Shown: piece after piece, positions 23,849 to 32,620 of the stretch
Layout: every line of letters begins with the position of its first letter
Position numbering within the stretch: the first letter of the stretch is position 1
From: Streptomyces sp. NBC_00620
GTDB taxonomy: Bacteria > Actinomycetota > Actinomycetes > Streptomycetales > Streptomycetaceae
Direction of reading: 5' to 3'
DNA length: 64,000 nucleotides
Assembly (NCBI RefSeq): GCF_026341825.1
Contig: NZ_JAPENY010000001.1
Location: 3,844,001-3,908,000, forward strand
Position numbers and translations under genes: made by a program
Notes under the pieces: generated by a model
The model's database searches: none
What the model saw: only the letters and a program-made list of their open reading frames with translations
What the model was told of the DNA's origin: nothing

Positions 23849-24604
23849 ATGTCAGAAATCCGCCACGAGCCCGTAGCGCCGACCCGTACTCAGTGGCTGG
23901 CGCCCGGAGCCGCCATCGACGCCCACCGCCACGACGACCACCAGATCGTCTACGCGGGCCGGGGAGTGCTGGCCGTGACCACCAGCAGCGGCTCGTGGTT
24001 CGCGCCGGGCAATCGCGCCATCTGGGTGCCGGCCGGCACCGTGCACGCCCACCAGGCCCACGGTGAACTCGAACTGCACCTGGTCGGTCTGCCCGCGAGT
24101 GACAACCCGCTCGGTCTGGACGAGCCGACCGTGCTGACCGTCGGTGCGCTGCTGCGGGAACTGGTCCTCGCCTACACCCGCACGCCGCACGACGACAGCG
24201 CCGAACGCGGGCGGCTGCGGGCCGTGCTGCTCGACCAGTTGAGGGCATCACCCCAGCAGCCGCTGCACCTGCCCACGCCAACTGCCCCTCTGCTGACGGC
24301 GGTCTGCGAGATCCTGCGCACGAACCCGGCCGACGACCGCACCCTGGTGGCACTCGGCAGGGAAGTCGGCGCCAGCGACCGCACCCTCTCCCGCCTCTTC
24401 AAGTCCGATCTCGGCATGACGTTCCCGCAGTGGCGCACCCAACTGCGCCTCTACCACGCCCTGGTCCTGCTGGCCGAGAACACCCCGGTCACCGCCGTGG
24501 CCCACCTGTGCGGCTGGTCGTCCGCCAGCGCGTTCATCGACGTCTTCCGCCGGACCTTCGGGCACACCCCGGGCACACATCAGCCGCGCGAGAAGACAGG
24601 CTGA
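23849..24604 (+). CDS. AraC-family transcriptional regulator (cupin-type sensor)
   Basis: 251 residues. The N-terminal cupin-like sensor has HRHDDHQIVYAGRGVLAV and FAPGNRAIWVPAGTVHAHQA. The C-terminal double HTH runs from about 165 and includes VALGREVGASDRTLSRLFKS and AHLCGWSSASAFIDVFRRTF. This is the AraC subgroup normally divergent from MFS exporters, which it controls. The start at ATG 23849 leaves 54 bp to the transporter, enough for overlapping promoters and an operator. Confidence 0.88.
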   Translation: MSEIRHEPVAPTRTQWLAPGAAIDAHRHDDHQIVYAGRGVLAVTTSSGSWFAPGNRAIWVPAGTVHAHQAHGELELHLVGLPASDNPLGLDEPTVLTVGALLRELVLAYTRTPHDDSAERGRLRAVLLDQLRASPQQPLHLPTPTAPLLTAVCEILRTNPADDRTLVALGREVGASDRTLSRLFKSDLGMTFPQWRTQLRLYHALVLLAENTPVTAVAHLCGWSSASAFIDVFRRTFGHTPGTHQPREKTG

Positions 24605-24630
24605 CCGGCCCGTCGTCCCCGTCGCCTGCT

Positions 24631-25986
24631 TCACGCGTGGGCGTCCTCGACAGCGACTTGTCGCACTGTGCGCAGCGACGACCGGAGACTGTCCGGATCG
24701 GTCGAGCCCAGAGCGAGGCGGATCGCCTGCGGTGTGTGCGTCGTGGTGGAGAACGGTTCGGCCGTGGCCACCGAGATGTTCTGACGCGCGAGGGTGGCGG
24801 TCAGGCGATCGGCGCGTGCGTCGTCGGGCAGCGGCAGCCAGGTGAAGTAGGACGAGGGGTGGCTGATGAGGGGCAGGCCCGCCAGCTCCTGTCCGGCGAT
24901 CGCCTGGCGGGCCTTCGCGTCGTCTCGTTTCCGCGCTTCCAGGTGGTCCACCGTGCCGTCGTCGAGCCAGCGGCAGGCGACGGCGGTGGTGAGGGCGGGG
25001 GTGTTCCAGGTGGTCGCCCGGATCGCGCGTTCGAGCGACGGCGCCGCGGCGGGCGGGGCGACGACGAAGCCGACCCGGAGGCCGGTGGCGACGCTCTTGG
25101 ACAGTCCCGAGACGTAGACGGTGATGTCCGGCGCGGTCGCGGCCAGCGGCGGTGGAGGGTCCTCGACGAGGTAGGCGTAGGAGGCGTCCTCGATGATGAG
25201 CGGACCGTGCTGCCGGGCGATCTTGATCAGGCGGGTCCGGTCGGTTGCCGGCATCACCCAGCCCAGCGGGTTGTGCAGGGTGGGCATGGTGTAGATCGCC
25301 CGGACGGGGCGGGTGGCGCACAGCTTCTCGAGGGCGTCGAGATCCGGCCCGTTGGCGGTTGCGGGGATGGGCGCCAGGTCGAGATGGAAGGCGTGTGCGA
25401 GGACCTTGAAGCCCGGGTAGGTGAGTGCGTCGACCGCGACGACGTCACCGGCGTTGAGCGTGGCCATGACGGTGATGGCGAGGCCGTGCTGCGCTCCGTT
25501 GGTGATGAGGATCCGGTCCGCGTCCGTGGTGATTCCCCGGCGCCTCAGGTGCCGCGCGATCGAGGCTCTGTCCTGGAGGCGCCCTCGATGTGGCTGGTAG
25601 CGCAGCAGTGTGTCGAGGTCACCGGCGCCGGCCACCTCTCGCAGGGCCTGCCGCAGGAGATCGGCCTGTCCGGGCAGTGACGGATGGTTGAAGTTGAGGT
25701 CGACCGCGTCCGTGGCGACGACCTGCTGATCGATGCCGTGACCGGCGGGAACCGCGATGTCGCGCACGAACGTGCCGCGGCCCTGTTCCCGGCTCACCAG
25801 ACCCATGATCTCCAGCTCGGCGTACACCCGGGTCGCGGTCACCACGGCGATGCCCTCACGGGCGGCGAGCCCACGGTGGGTCGGCAGCCGTGCGCCCGCG
25901 GCGAGCCGCCCGCTCCGGATGTCGGACGCGAGCGCGTCGACCAGTGTTTTGTACCGCGAGGCTGCCATGCGCCGGATTGTATCCAT
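24631..25986 (-). CDS. MocR/PdxR-type regulator (GntR HTH fused to aminotransferase)
   Basis: 451 residues from ATG 25986; ATG 25968 is an alternative. The N-terminal winged helix is ASRYKTLVDALASDIRSG, LPTHRGLAAREGIAVVTATR, GLVSREQGRGTFV. Residues ~100-450 are a fold-type I aminotransferase domain, with ITNGAQHGLAITVM, AIYTMPTLHNPLGWVM, IIEDASYAYL and the PLP-lysine region YVSGLSKSVATGLRVGFVV. MocR proteins use PLP or its adducts as ligand. It is divergent from a DJ-1/PfpI gene, the usual target arrangement. The ATG lies inside the ATTGT-N7-ACAAT palindrome. Confidence 0.9.
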   Translation of the reverse strand: MDTIRRMAASRYKTLVDALASDIRSGRLAAGARLPTHRGLAAREGIAVVTATRVYAELEIMGLVSREQGRGTFVRDIAVPAGHGIDQQVVATDAVDLNFNHPSLPGQADLLRQALREVAGAGDLDTLLRYQPHRGRLQDRASIARHLRRRGITTDADRILITNGAQHGLAITVMATLNAGDVVAVDALTYPGFKVLAHAFHLDLAPIPATANGPDLDALEKLCATRPVRAIYTMPTLHNPLGWVMPATDRTRLIKIARQHGPLIIEDASYAYLVEDPPPPLAATAPDITVYVSGLSKSVATGLRVGFVVAPPAAAPSLERAIRATTWNTPALTTAVACRWLDDGTVDHLEARKRDDAKARQAIAGQELAGLPLISHPSSYFTWLPLPDDARADRLTATLARQNISVATAEPFSTTTHTPQAIRLALGSTDPDSLRSSLRTVRQVAVEDAHA

Positions 25987-25992
25987 GACAAT
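25976..25992. promoter_or_regulatory. Palindrome overlapping the MocR start, possible autoregulatory operator
   Basis: ATTGT-ATCCATG-ACAAT, perfect 5-bp arms, covering the MocR ATG and ending four bases before the putative -35 of the divergent gene. The position suits an operator controlling both directions. It is inferred from symmetry only. Confidence 0.4.
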
Positions 25993-25995
25993 TCT

Positions 25996-26025
25996 TTGAC
26001 TGTCCTGGTCGATGGTTCCTACCGT
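25996..26025 (+). promoter_or_regulatory. Putative sigma-70-like promoter of the DJ-1/PfpI gene
   Basis: TTGACT (25996-26001), 18-bp spacer, TACCGT (26020-26025), 45 bp before the GTG start. Confidence 0.4.
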
Positions 26026-26070
26026 CAAGAACGACCGACCACCGACCACCGACCCGGAAGGACAGCCGCC

Positions 26071-26712
26071 GTGCCGCACATCGCCATCCTCACCTTCGAG
26101 GGCTACAACGAGCTCGACTCCCTGATCGCGCTCGGTGTCCTCAACCGCATCAAGACCGACGACTGGCGCGTCACCATCGCCACCCCCAGCCCCAAGGTGA
26201 CGTCGATGAACGGGGTGGTCATCGAGCAGATGTCCACCCTTGAGGAGGCGTGCGCCGCCGACGCCGTCATCGTCGGGAGCGGCATCGCCACCCGCGAGGT
26301 CGTAGAAGACCCGGCGATCATGAACGTCCTGCGCCGCCTGGACCCCTCGCGCCAGCTCATCGCCGCCCAGTGCTCCGGCGCACTCGTGCTGGCCAAGCTC
26401 GGCCTGCTGGGCTCCATCCCCGCCTGCACCGACCTGACCACCAAGCCCTGGGTCGTCGCCGCCGGCGTCGAGGTGCTCAACCAGCCCTTCTACGCCAAGG
26501 ACAACATCGCCACCGCCGGTGGCTGCCTGGCCTCGCACTACCTCGCCGCCTGGATCATCGCCCGCTTTGAGGGCCACGACGCCGCCGAAAGCGCGCTGCA
26601 CTACGTCGCCCCGGTCGGCGAGAAGGAGGAGTACATCGAGCGCGCCTGGCGCAACATCACGCCCTACCTGGGACCCTCCTGCGTCGCGCAGCCCGTCGGC
26701 GTCACCCGATAA
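26071..26712 (+). CDS. DJ-1/PfpI family protein
   Basis: 213 residues. GTG 26071 follows GGAAGGA. It begins PHIAILTFEGYNELDSLIAL. The nucleophile-elbow cysteine is in AAQCSGALVLAKLGLL, followed by GGCLASHYLAAWII, as in class I glutamine-amidotransferase-like DJ-1/PfpI proteins (glyoxalase, isonitrile-hydratase-like or protein-repair roles). The gene is controlled in all likelihood by the divergent MocR regulator, with which it forms a two-gene module. The exact reaction cannot be told. Confidence 0.88.
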   Translation: MPHIAILTFEGYNELDSLIALGVLNRIKTDDWRVTIATPSPKVTSMNGVVIEQMSTLEEACAADAVIVGSGIATREVVEDPAIMNVLRRLDPSRQLIAAQCSGALVLAKLGLLGSIPACTDLTTKPWVVAAGVEVLNQPFYAKDNIATAGGCLASHYLAAWIIARFEGHDAAESALHYVAPVGEKEEYIERAWRNITPYLGPSCVAQPVGVTR

Positions 26713-26731
26713 GCGACCGTGCAGAAAACGT

Positions 26732-27346
26732 TCAACGAGTGAAGATTCCCGCGACAAGGTTGATGGCGGTAGCCAGAATGCTGGTGCCGAAGACGTACGA
26801 CAGAAGGGTGTGCCGCAGGACCACCGAGCGGATCGTCGTGCTGGAGACGTCGGTGTCGGAGACCTGGTAAGTCATGCCCAGGTTGTAGCTGAAGTAGAAG
26901 AAGTCCCGGTACGCCGGCGGATGGCCGGAGTTGAAGTCGATTCCGCCCGCGGAAGCCAGGTAGTAGAGGTACGCGTACCGGGTGGCGTACATCAGGTGCA
27001 GTGCGGCCCAGGCCATGAACACACCGATGAGGGCCGTCGCCGCATGGGTGGTGTCGGAGTTGCCGAGCATGAACACCACGATGCCGACAAGGCCGCACAG
27101 GGCGGCCGCGACCACGGCGATCTCTTCGGTGATGGGCCGCAGGTCCTCGCGTCGGGCGTTTCGGCGGGTGGTTTCGGCGTCCATCGGCCACAGCACGATC
27201 CAGCCGACCACCACGAAGCATGTCTCGGTGGCGGCGACACCCGCGAGAATGCCCAGCGGTACATCGGTCGACGAACCGACGGCCACACCGACGGCTGCTC
27301 CGACGACGACCGCGTTGGCGAGCCGTGGGACTGCGGACAGGGACAT
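26732..27346 (-). CDS. DUF1345-type integral membrane protein
   Basis: 204 residues from ATG 27346; GTG 27358 is an alternative, and neither has a clear ribosome site. About five TM segments are visible: ANAVVVGAAVGVAVG, LAGVAATETCFVVVGWIVLW, IAVVAAALCGLVGIVVFML, TALIGVFMAWAALHLMYATR and LLSYVFGTSILATAINLVAG. The conserved YRDFFYFSYNLGMTYQVSD is diagnostic of DUF1345. The function is unknown. It stands alone between the DJ-1 gene, whose stop is 20 bp away on the other strand, and the chimeric gene. Confidence 0.85.
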   Translation of the reverse strand: MSLSAVPRLANAVVVGAAVGVAVGSSTDVPLGILAGVAATETCFVVVGWIVLWPMDAETTRRNARREDLRPITEEIAVVAAALCGLVGIVVFMLGNSDTTHAATALIGVFMAWAALHLMYATRYAYLYYLASAGGIDFNSGHPPAYRDFFYFSYNLGMTYQVSDTDVSSTTIRSVVLRHTLLSYVFGTSILATAINLVAGIFTR

Positions 27347-27397
27347 CAGGGATCTCACGCGCACAAGCCATGACGGTAGCCGCTCGTCGCTGGTCAG

Positions 27398-28414
27398 GTG
27401 GGGGCAGAGGCCGGCGAGGGTCCGCGGCGACCGCCCGGGCCACGGCGGCGACAGCGGATCGGGGGCTCCTTCCTGCTGCCCAACGCCTGGTACGTGGGCA
27501 GCGCCCGCGTCCTGGAGTCGGCCGGCTTCCCCGCGGTGGCGACCACGAGCGCGGGCATCGCGTTCTCCCTCGGACGTCCGGACCACGACTTCTTCGACGA
27601 GAAGGCACCGGACGGCCGTGTCGACCGCGAGACGATGATGCGTCGCGTGCGTGAGATCGCCGACGGGGTGACGGTGCCCGTCAGCGCGGACCTCGAAGAC
27701 GGGTACGGCGAGGCGCCCGAGACGGTGGCCACCACCGTCTCGCTGACGCTCGCGGCGGGCGCCGCCGGCGGCAGCATCGAAGACTTCACCGGTGACCGCA
27801 CCCGGCCGCTGTACGACGAGGCGCTCGCGGTGGACCGCATCCGGGCCGCCCGGGCCGCCGTCCTGGAACACGTCCCTCAGACCCTTGCCGAGTGGCTGGG
27901 CGACCGAAGGAAATCCACTCCGGCGGGCGAGGACGTCCCGGGGTACGCGTGGGTGGAGGAAGCCCTGACGCGCGGCGCCGCCTTCATGAGCTCCCGCGGG
28001 CTCGTCCACTTCGACGCCCACTTCAACAACGTCCTGACCGACGGCCGGCTGATCTACTTCGCGGACTTCGGCCTCGCCCTGAGCTCGAGGTTCGAACTCT
28101 CGGAGGACGAGGCCGAGTTCCTCGCCGACCATCACGCCTATGACGGCTGCTACGTCGTGAACCATCTGCTTCGCCACCACCTGCCCGACGGCCTGCGCGG
28201 CGAGGCGGAGCACGAGGCGTTCCTGCACGACTGGATCGCGGGCGAAAGGCCCGAGGGGGTCCCGCCCGCGATCGCCGCGATCATCGATCGGCATGCCCGC
28301 GCCGCCGCCGTGCTGGACGGGTTCCACCACGGCCTGATCACGGTGAGCAAGCGGACACCGTATCCGGCCGCCGACATCGAACGGGCCAGACCGGGTGGTC
28401 GTTCCGCGGGGTAG
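27398..28414 (+). pseudogene. In-frame chimera: PEP mutase/isocitrate-lyase-like N-part joined to a phosphotransferase C-lobe
   Basis: One open frame of 338 residues from a poor GTG. Residues ~25-147 are a PEP phosphonomutase-type barrel half (LLPNAWYVGSARVLESAGFP, ATTSAGIAFSLGRPDHDF, VPVSADLEDGYGEAPETV, GGSIEDFTGD). After AARAAVLEHVPQ the reading becomes the C-lobe of an APH/kinase-like enzyme: GLVHFDAHFNNVLTDGRLIY (HxDxxxxN loop) and FADFGLAL (metal site). The second half of the barrel and the whole ATP-binding N-lobe are missing, so neither activity should survive. A deletion joining two genes explains it best; a novel functional fusion is less likely. Confidence 0.7.
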
Positions 28415-28425
28415 GAAGGCCGACG

Positions 28426-31320
28426 TCAGTCCCGGCCGTCGCCCAGGATCCCGCCGGCCATCGTGGAGGCCTGGATACGGCTGGTGACGCCGAGTTTTCG
28501 CAGGATGGCCGAGACGTGGACGCTTGCGGTCTTGGCGGAGATGAACAGTTCGCGGGCTATCTCGCCGTTGGTGAGGCCGCGGGACAGGAGGCGGAGGACT
28601 TCGGTTTCGCGGTCGGTCAGGCTGAATTCGGTGGCTGCCGGTTCCCGGTCCGGGTCCGTGGGGGCCGGGCGGTCGAGGGTGATGCCCGCGCGGCCGGCGA
28701 AGTCGCCGATGTCGCGGGCCAGCAGTTCGGCGCCGATCTCCTGGGCGCTGCGGTGGGCCGCGTAGAGCAGGGGTGCGGCGGTGGCACGTGGGGCGCGGGA
28801 CATGAGGAGCGCCTCGGCCTGGCGACGGCGGGCGTATGCGGCGAGGTAGGGGTCCAGCTCGCGGTCCCGGTCCGCGGAGAGCTGTTCCCACAGGCCGGGG
28901 TCCGGTCCGGCCGGGTCGAGGCGGGAGCACTCGGCTCGGGCCAGCAGCGCGTAGCCGAGGTGGTCGGGCGAGGGTTGGCCTCCGCGCGCCCGGACCTGCG
29001 CGACCAGTGAATCCGCGAGATCGGCGAACCGGCGGGCCTCCGCCGACGCCGCGGCTGGGTCGGGGCGGCGGCGGTTGCCGCGGTCCTCCTCGACCGTCTC
29101 GGCGACAGCGCGTACGGCTACGGCGCACAGCTGCGGGCCGAGCGCCTCGTATCCGCTCGTATGACGCGAACCGAGTCCCCGTTCGGCCAGTGCCAGCGCG
29201 TCCGCCCAGTCGCCGCGGGCGACGGCGAGTTCGGCCCGCCACCGCAGCGTGCCGGCGCTGAACAGCACGTCCTCGGCCGTGAAGATGGGGTCGAGTCCGC
29301 CGAGCAGCTCCCCGGCCGCGACCAGCCGCCCGCGCCTGATCTCCAGCCCGGCCAGCTGGAGTTCGATCTGCTGGCAGTAGAAGCGCTCCACGACCTCACT
29401 CAGAGCCCGGTCCGCGAGGTCCGAGGCCTCGCTCAGTCGTCCGAGCCGGACCAGCGTACGTACCGCGCTGCACTCGATGGCAGGCGCGATCGTTCCGGTC
29501 AGCCCGAGTTCCCTGGTCAGGCGGGCGCCTTCGCGGGACCGCTCCAGCGCCGTTCGCAACTGGCCGGCGGCCACCAGCGACTCGCACAGCGACAGGTAGG
29601 CGTGCCCGGCCGCCGGTGGGTCGTCGACCTCCAGCGCGAGCGCGAGCGCTTCGCCCAGCACGGCCAGGCCCTCGTCCAGTCGTCCGAGTTTGATCCGGCA
29701 CGATCCCAGGATGGACAGGGCGATCGACAGGACCGGGCCCGCACCGGTCTCCCGGGCGTCCGCGATGGCCTGCTCGGCGTAGCCGATCGCCTCCTCGTCG
29801 TAGGAGCGCAGCATCAGGCCCTGGGCCATCGCCTCCAGTACCCGGGCGCGTTCGGGCGAGGCGGGCGCGCCCGCCACCAGACGGGCTGCTTCCTCGTACG
29901 CGGTACGGGAGGTCTTCTGGTCGGCGGAGGTCAGCGCGTAGCAGCCCTGGCGCTCGAGGAGTACGGCCGCACGCGCCGGCTCGGTGGTCTTGTCGACCTC
30001 CAGCAGGGCCTCGGACACCAGGGCGACGGCTCGCGAGTTGTTGCCGGAGGCGGCGGCCGACCCGGCGGTGTCGAGGAGGAGTTGATGACGCGTCATGCCG
30101 GCCGGGACCTGTGCGCCCGGGGTCTCCGGCCACACCCGCAGCATCCGTTCGTACTGCACGTGGGCCGCCGCGGGGGAACTGGCCCCTTCCGCGAGGTCCG
30201 CCGCCAGGCGGGCGGCCGGCAGTGCCTGCACGGGCTCGCCCGCGGCCTCCCAGTGCCTGGCCAGCTCCGCCGCGTTCGCCGGAGCGGCGTCGGCCGAAGA
30301 GGGCCCGCGGTCCTGGAGCGCCCGGGCGGCGCGGCCGTGCAGCCGGGCACGCTCGCCGGGCAGCACCGCGCGCAGGACCGCCTCCTGCGCCAACTGGTGA
30401 CGGAAACGGTAGCCGTCGGACGTCGGTACCAGCAGGAAGTGGTCCACCGCCTCGCGCAGCGCCTCCTCCAGTACGTCGTCCGGTAGTCGGGCGACGGCGG
30501 CGAGCAGCAGGTGGTCGCTGGAGCGGCCGATCACGGAGGCCGCACGCAGCACCTGCCCCGCGGCCGGTCCCAGCCGGGCGAAACGGGCGTCCAGCGCATC
30601 GCTCACGGTTGCCGGAACGCGACCGGTCCCGCCGTCGGCGGCGAGCAGTTCCTCGGTGAAGAAGGGGTTCCCCTCCGCCCTGCCGAAGAGGTCGTCCACG
30701 AGGGAGGCGGAGGCGCGCTCCCTGAGGAGTTCGCACACCTGTTGCTCCACCTCGGCACGGGTCAGCGGCAGCAGCCGCAGCCTGTCGACCTGCCGGTCGC
30801 GGGTCAGTTCGGCGAGCAGCGCGCCGACCGGATGGCCGGGGACCAGTTCGTCGCCCCGCACGGTGACGACCAGCAGGACTGCGTCCTTGCGCAGTACGCG
30901 GGAGAGGAACGCGAGCAGGTCGCGGGTGGACCCGTCGGCCCAGTGCAGGTCCTCGACGACCGCCATGGTGGTCTCGCCCTGTCCGGCGAGCAGATCCGCG
31001 ACCTTGCGGAAGAAGCGCCCGCGGTCCCGGATCCGGGCGGACGCCGGCGAGGCGTCGAGGCCGCGCAGGATGTCCAGGATCGGCGCGTACGGCACGTCGT
31101 CCACCAGCGGTGGGCAGTACCCCACCGGGACCCGTACGCCACGCTCGGCGGCGGCCCGGGCGAAGCTGTCCACCAGCCGGGTCTTGCCGATGCCGGCGTC
31201 GCCCTCGACGACCACCAGCCGTCCCTCGCCGCCGCCGGCACGGTGCAGCGCGGCGTCCAGAACGGCCAGTTCCAGCGACCGTCCCACCATCACCGGCGAG
31301 GAGTACAAGGGGTTCGGCAT
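28426..31320 (-). CDS. LAL-type LuxR transcriptional regulator
   Basis: 964 residues. The N-terminal AAA/STAND module has P-loop VVEGDAGIGKTRLVDSF (about 38-54) and Walker B TTMAVVEDLHWADG. The middle ~500 residues are TPR-like alpha repeats. The C-terminal LuxR HTH is FSLTDRETEVLRLLSRGLTN and ELFISAKTASVHVSAILRKL. Size and order match the MalT/LAL family that activates secondary-metabolite and sugar genes. It is divergent from the RTX-type protein gene with ~180 bp between. Its target is unknown; the biosynthetic operon at 33.6-39.4 kb is one candidate. Confidence 0.93.
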   Translation of the reverse strand: MPNPLYSSPVMVGRSLELAVLDAALHRAGGGEGRLVVVEGDAGIGKTRLVDSFARAAAERGVRVPVGYCPPLVDDVPYAPILDILRGLDASPASARIRDRGRFFRKVADLLAGQGETTMAVVEDLHWADGSTRDLLAFLSRVLRKDAVLLVVTVRGDELVPGHPVGALLAELTRDRQVDRLRLLPLTRAEVEQQVCELLRERASASLVDDLFGRAEGNPFFTEELLAADGGTGRVPATVSDALDARFARLGPAAGQVLRAASVIGRSSDHLLLAAVARLPDDVLEEALREAVDHFLLVPTSDGYRFRHQLAQEAVLRAVLPGERARLHGRAARALQDRGPSSADAAPANAAELARHWEAAGEPVQALPAARLAADLAEGASSPAAAHVQYERMLRVWPETPGAQVPAGMTRHQLLLDTAGSAAASGNNSRAVALVSEALLEVDKTTEPARAAVLLERQGCYALTSADQKTSRTAYEEAARLVAGAPASPERARVLEAMAQGLMLRSYDEEAIGYAEQAIADARETGAGPVLSIALSILGSCRIKLGRLDEGLAVLGEALALALEVDDPPAAGHAYLSLCESLVAAGQLRTALERSREGARLTRELGLTGTIAPAIECSAVRTLVRLGRLSEASDLADRALSEVVERFYCQQIELQLAGLEIRRGRLVAAGELLGGLDPIFTAEDVLFSAGTLRWRAELAVARGDWADALALAERGLGSRHTSGYEALGPQLCAVAVRAVAETVEEDRGNRRRPDPAAASAEARRFADLADSLVAQVRARGGQPSPDHLGYALLARAECSRLDPAGPDPGLWEQLSADRDRELDPYLAAYARRRQAEALLMSRAPRATAAPLLYAAHRSAQEIGAELLARDIGDFAGRAGITLDRPAPTDPDREPAATEFSLTDRETEVLRLLSRGLTNGEIARELFISAKTASVHVSAILRKLGVTSRIQASTMAGGILGDGRD

Positions 31321-31497
31321 CGGGGCCGAAGCTAGGACTCGGGGCGCCGCCCGTCAATGGACATATGAGGTAGGGGCGCGGGCGGAAGCAAGGATTCTCC
31401 CGATGTGTTGCCGGCGGCGGGCCGTGAGGCTGTGGGGGTCCGACGGCGGCGTCCACGGGGGGTGCCGCGGCGGACACACCCACAGGGGGAATCGGAT

Positions 31498-32358
31498 ATG
31501 CGCAACACATGCAAGATGGTGCTGGCCACCGCGATCGCGGCGGGGGCGGTCGCCGCCTCCCAGGTGATGCCGGCCGCGGCGTTGCCCGCCGCGCCCGCCG
31601 CACCCGGCGGCGCCGCGGTCTCCAACGGGACACTCAGGTACGACGCGCGCGTCAACCAGGTCAACCAGGTCACCGTCAGCCGCACCGGGGTGGCGACCTA
31701 TGTGGTCGACGACCGCGTCCGGATCACGCCGGGGGCCGGATGCCAGCGTGTCGGCGCCGATGTGACGAGGGTGCGGTGCGTGGGGGTCCAGCGGATCGTG
31801 GTCAACACCCTGAACCTGAGCGACTCCGTCGGTGTCAGCGCGAACGTCTTCATCCCGACAACTCTCAACGGGGGCACCGGAAACGACACCCTGGTCGGCG
31901 GTTCGGGCCGTGACCTCATTCGTGGAGGCGCGGGGAACGACGGACTCTCGGGGCGCGACGGCATCGACGTGCTCAACGGCGGCTCCGGCAACGACCGGCT
32001 GTCCGGAGGAGCGGGCAGGGACACGCTGAGCGACGGCGCCGGCAACGACACGTTGAACGGCGACGCGGGCAACGACCAGCTCAATGGCGGCGCCGGCAAC
32101 GACACCCTCAACGGGGGCGCGGGCGACGACACGGCGAGCGGCGGCGACGGCAACGACACCATCAACGGGGACGCGGGCAACGACACGCTGCGCGGCGGCC
32201 CTGGCAATGACACGCTGCGCGGCGGCCTCGGCAACGATCGGTTGTTCGGGGACGCAGGGCGGGACTCGCTGAACGGCGGTCCGGGCTTCGACCGGCTGAA
32301 CGGCGGTACGGGGGTCGACACCTGCAGCGGTGAGGTCCGTGTCAGCTGCAATCCGTAA
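31498..32358 (+). CDS. Secreted calcium-binding RTX-repeat protein
   Basis: 286 residues from ATG 31498, behind AGGGGGA. Signal peptide MRNTCKMVLATAIAAGAVAA, with likely cleavage after ALPAAPA. Residues ~30-120 are a beta-rich domain of unknown role. Residues ~122-275 are about 16 nonapeptides of the type GGxGxDxLx (GGTGNDTLVGGSGRDLI, GGAGNDTLNGGAGDD), which form a Ca-filled parallel beta-roll. There are few other features and no enzymatic domain. It is probably a small exported Ca-binding surface or matrix protein. It precedes the ECF sigma gene by 260 bp. Confidence 0.88.
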   Translation: MRNTCKMVLATAIAAGAVAASQVMPAAALPAAPAAPGGAAVSNGTLRYDARVNQVNQVTVSRTGVATYVVDDRVRITPGAGCQRVGADVTRVRCVGVQRIVVNTLNLSDSVGVSANVFIPTTLNGGTGNDTLVGGSGRDLIRGGAGNDGLSGRDGIDVLNGGSGNDRLSGGAGRDTLSDGAGNDTLNGDAGNDQLNGGAGNDTLNGGAGDDTASGGDGNDTINGDAGNDTLRGGPGNDTLRGGLGNDRLFGDAGRDSLNGGPGFDRLNGGTGVDTCSGEVRVSCNP

Positions 32359-32620
32359 CCGATAGGGGGGGGAGGGGCCACCGGCGGCCCTTCCACCCCC
32401 TGCTGGTCGGGTGGCAGTTCCGTCAGCGCGTCGCGCAGGGCCGTCGGTTTGTCGGGCCCGGCGGGCCCGGCGGACCCGTCCAGTCCGGCCTCCACGGAAG
32501 CCGGCTGCGTCAAGCCCGAGGGAAGGCGATCCTCCCGATGGTGGACGCCGAGGACCCGTCCCGGCGTATCTTCCAGACTGCACACGGTTCGTGATTCGTC
32601 CGCACGGAGGCGTTCAGTTC

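Noticed and set aside
29161..30486. 441-residue plus-strand frame opposite the LAL regulator
   Set aside because: Low-complexity translation with no domains; the regulator reading is unequivocal.
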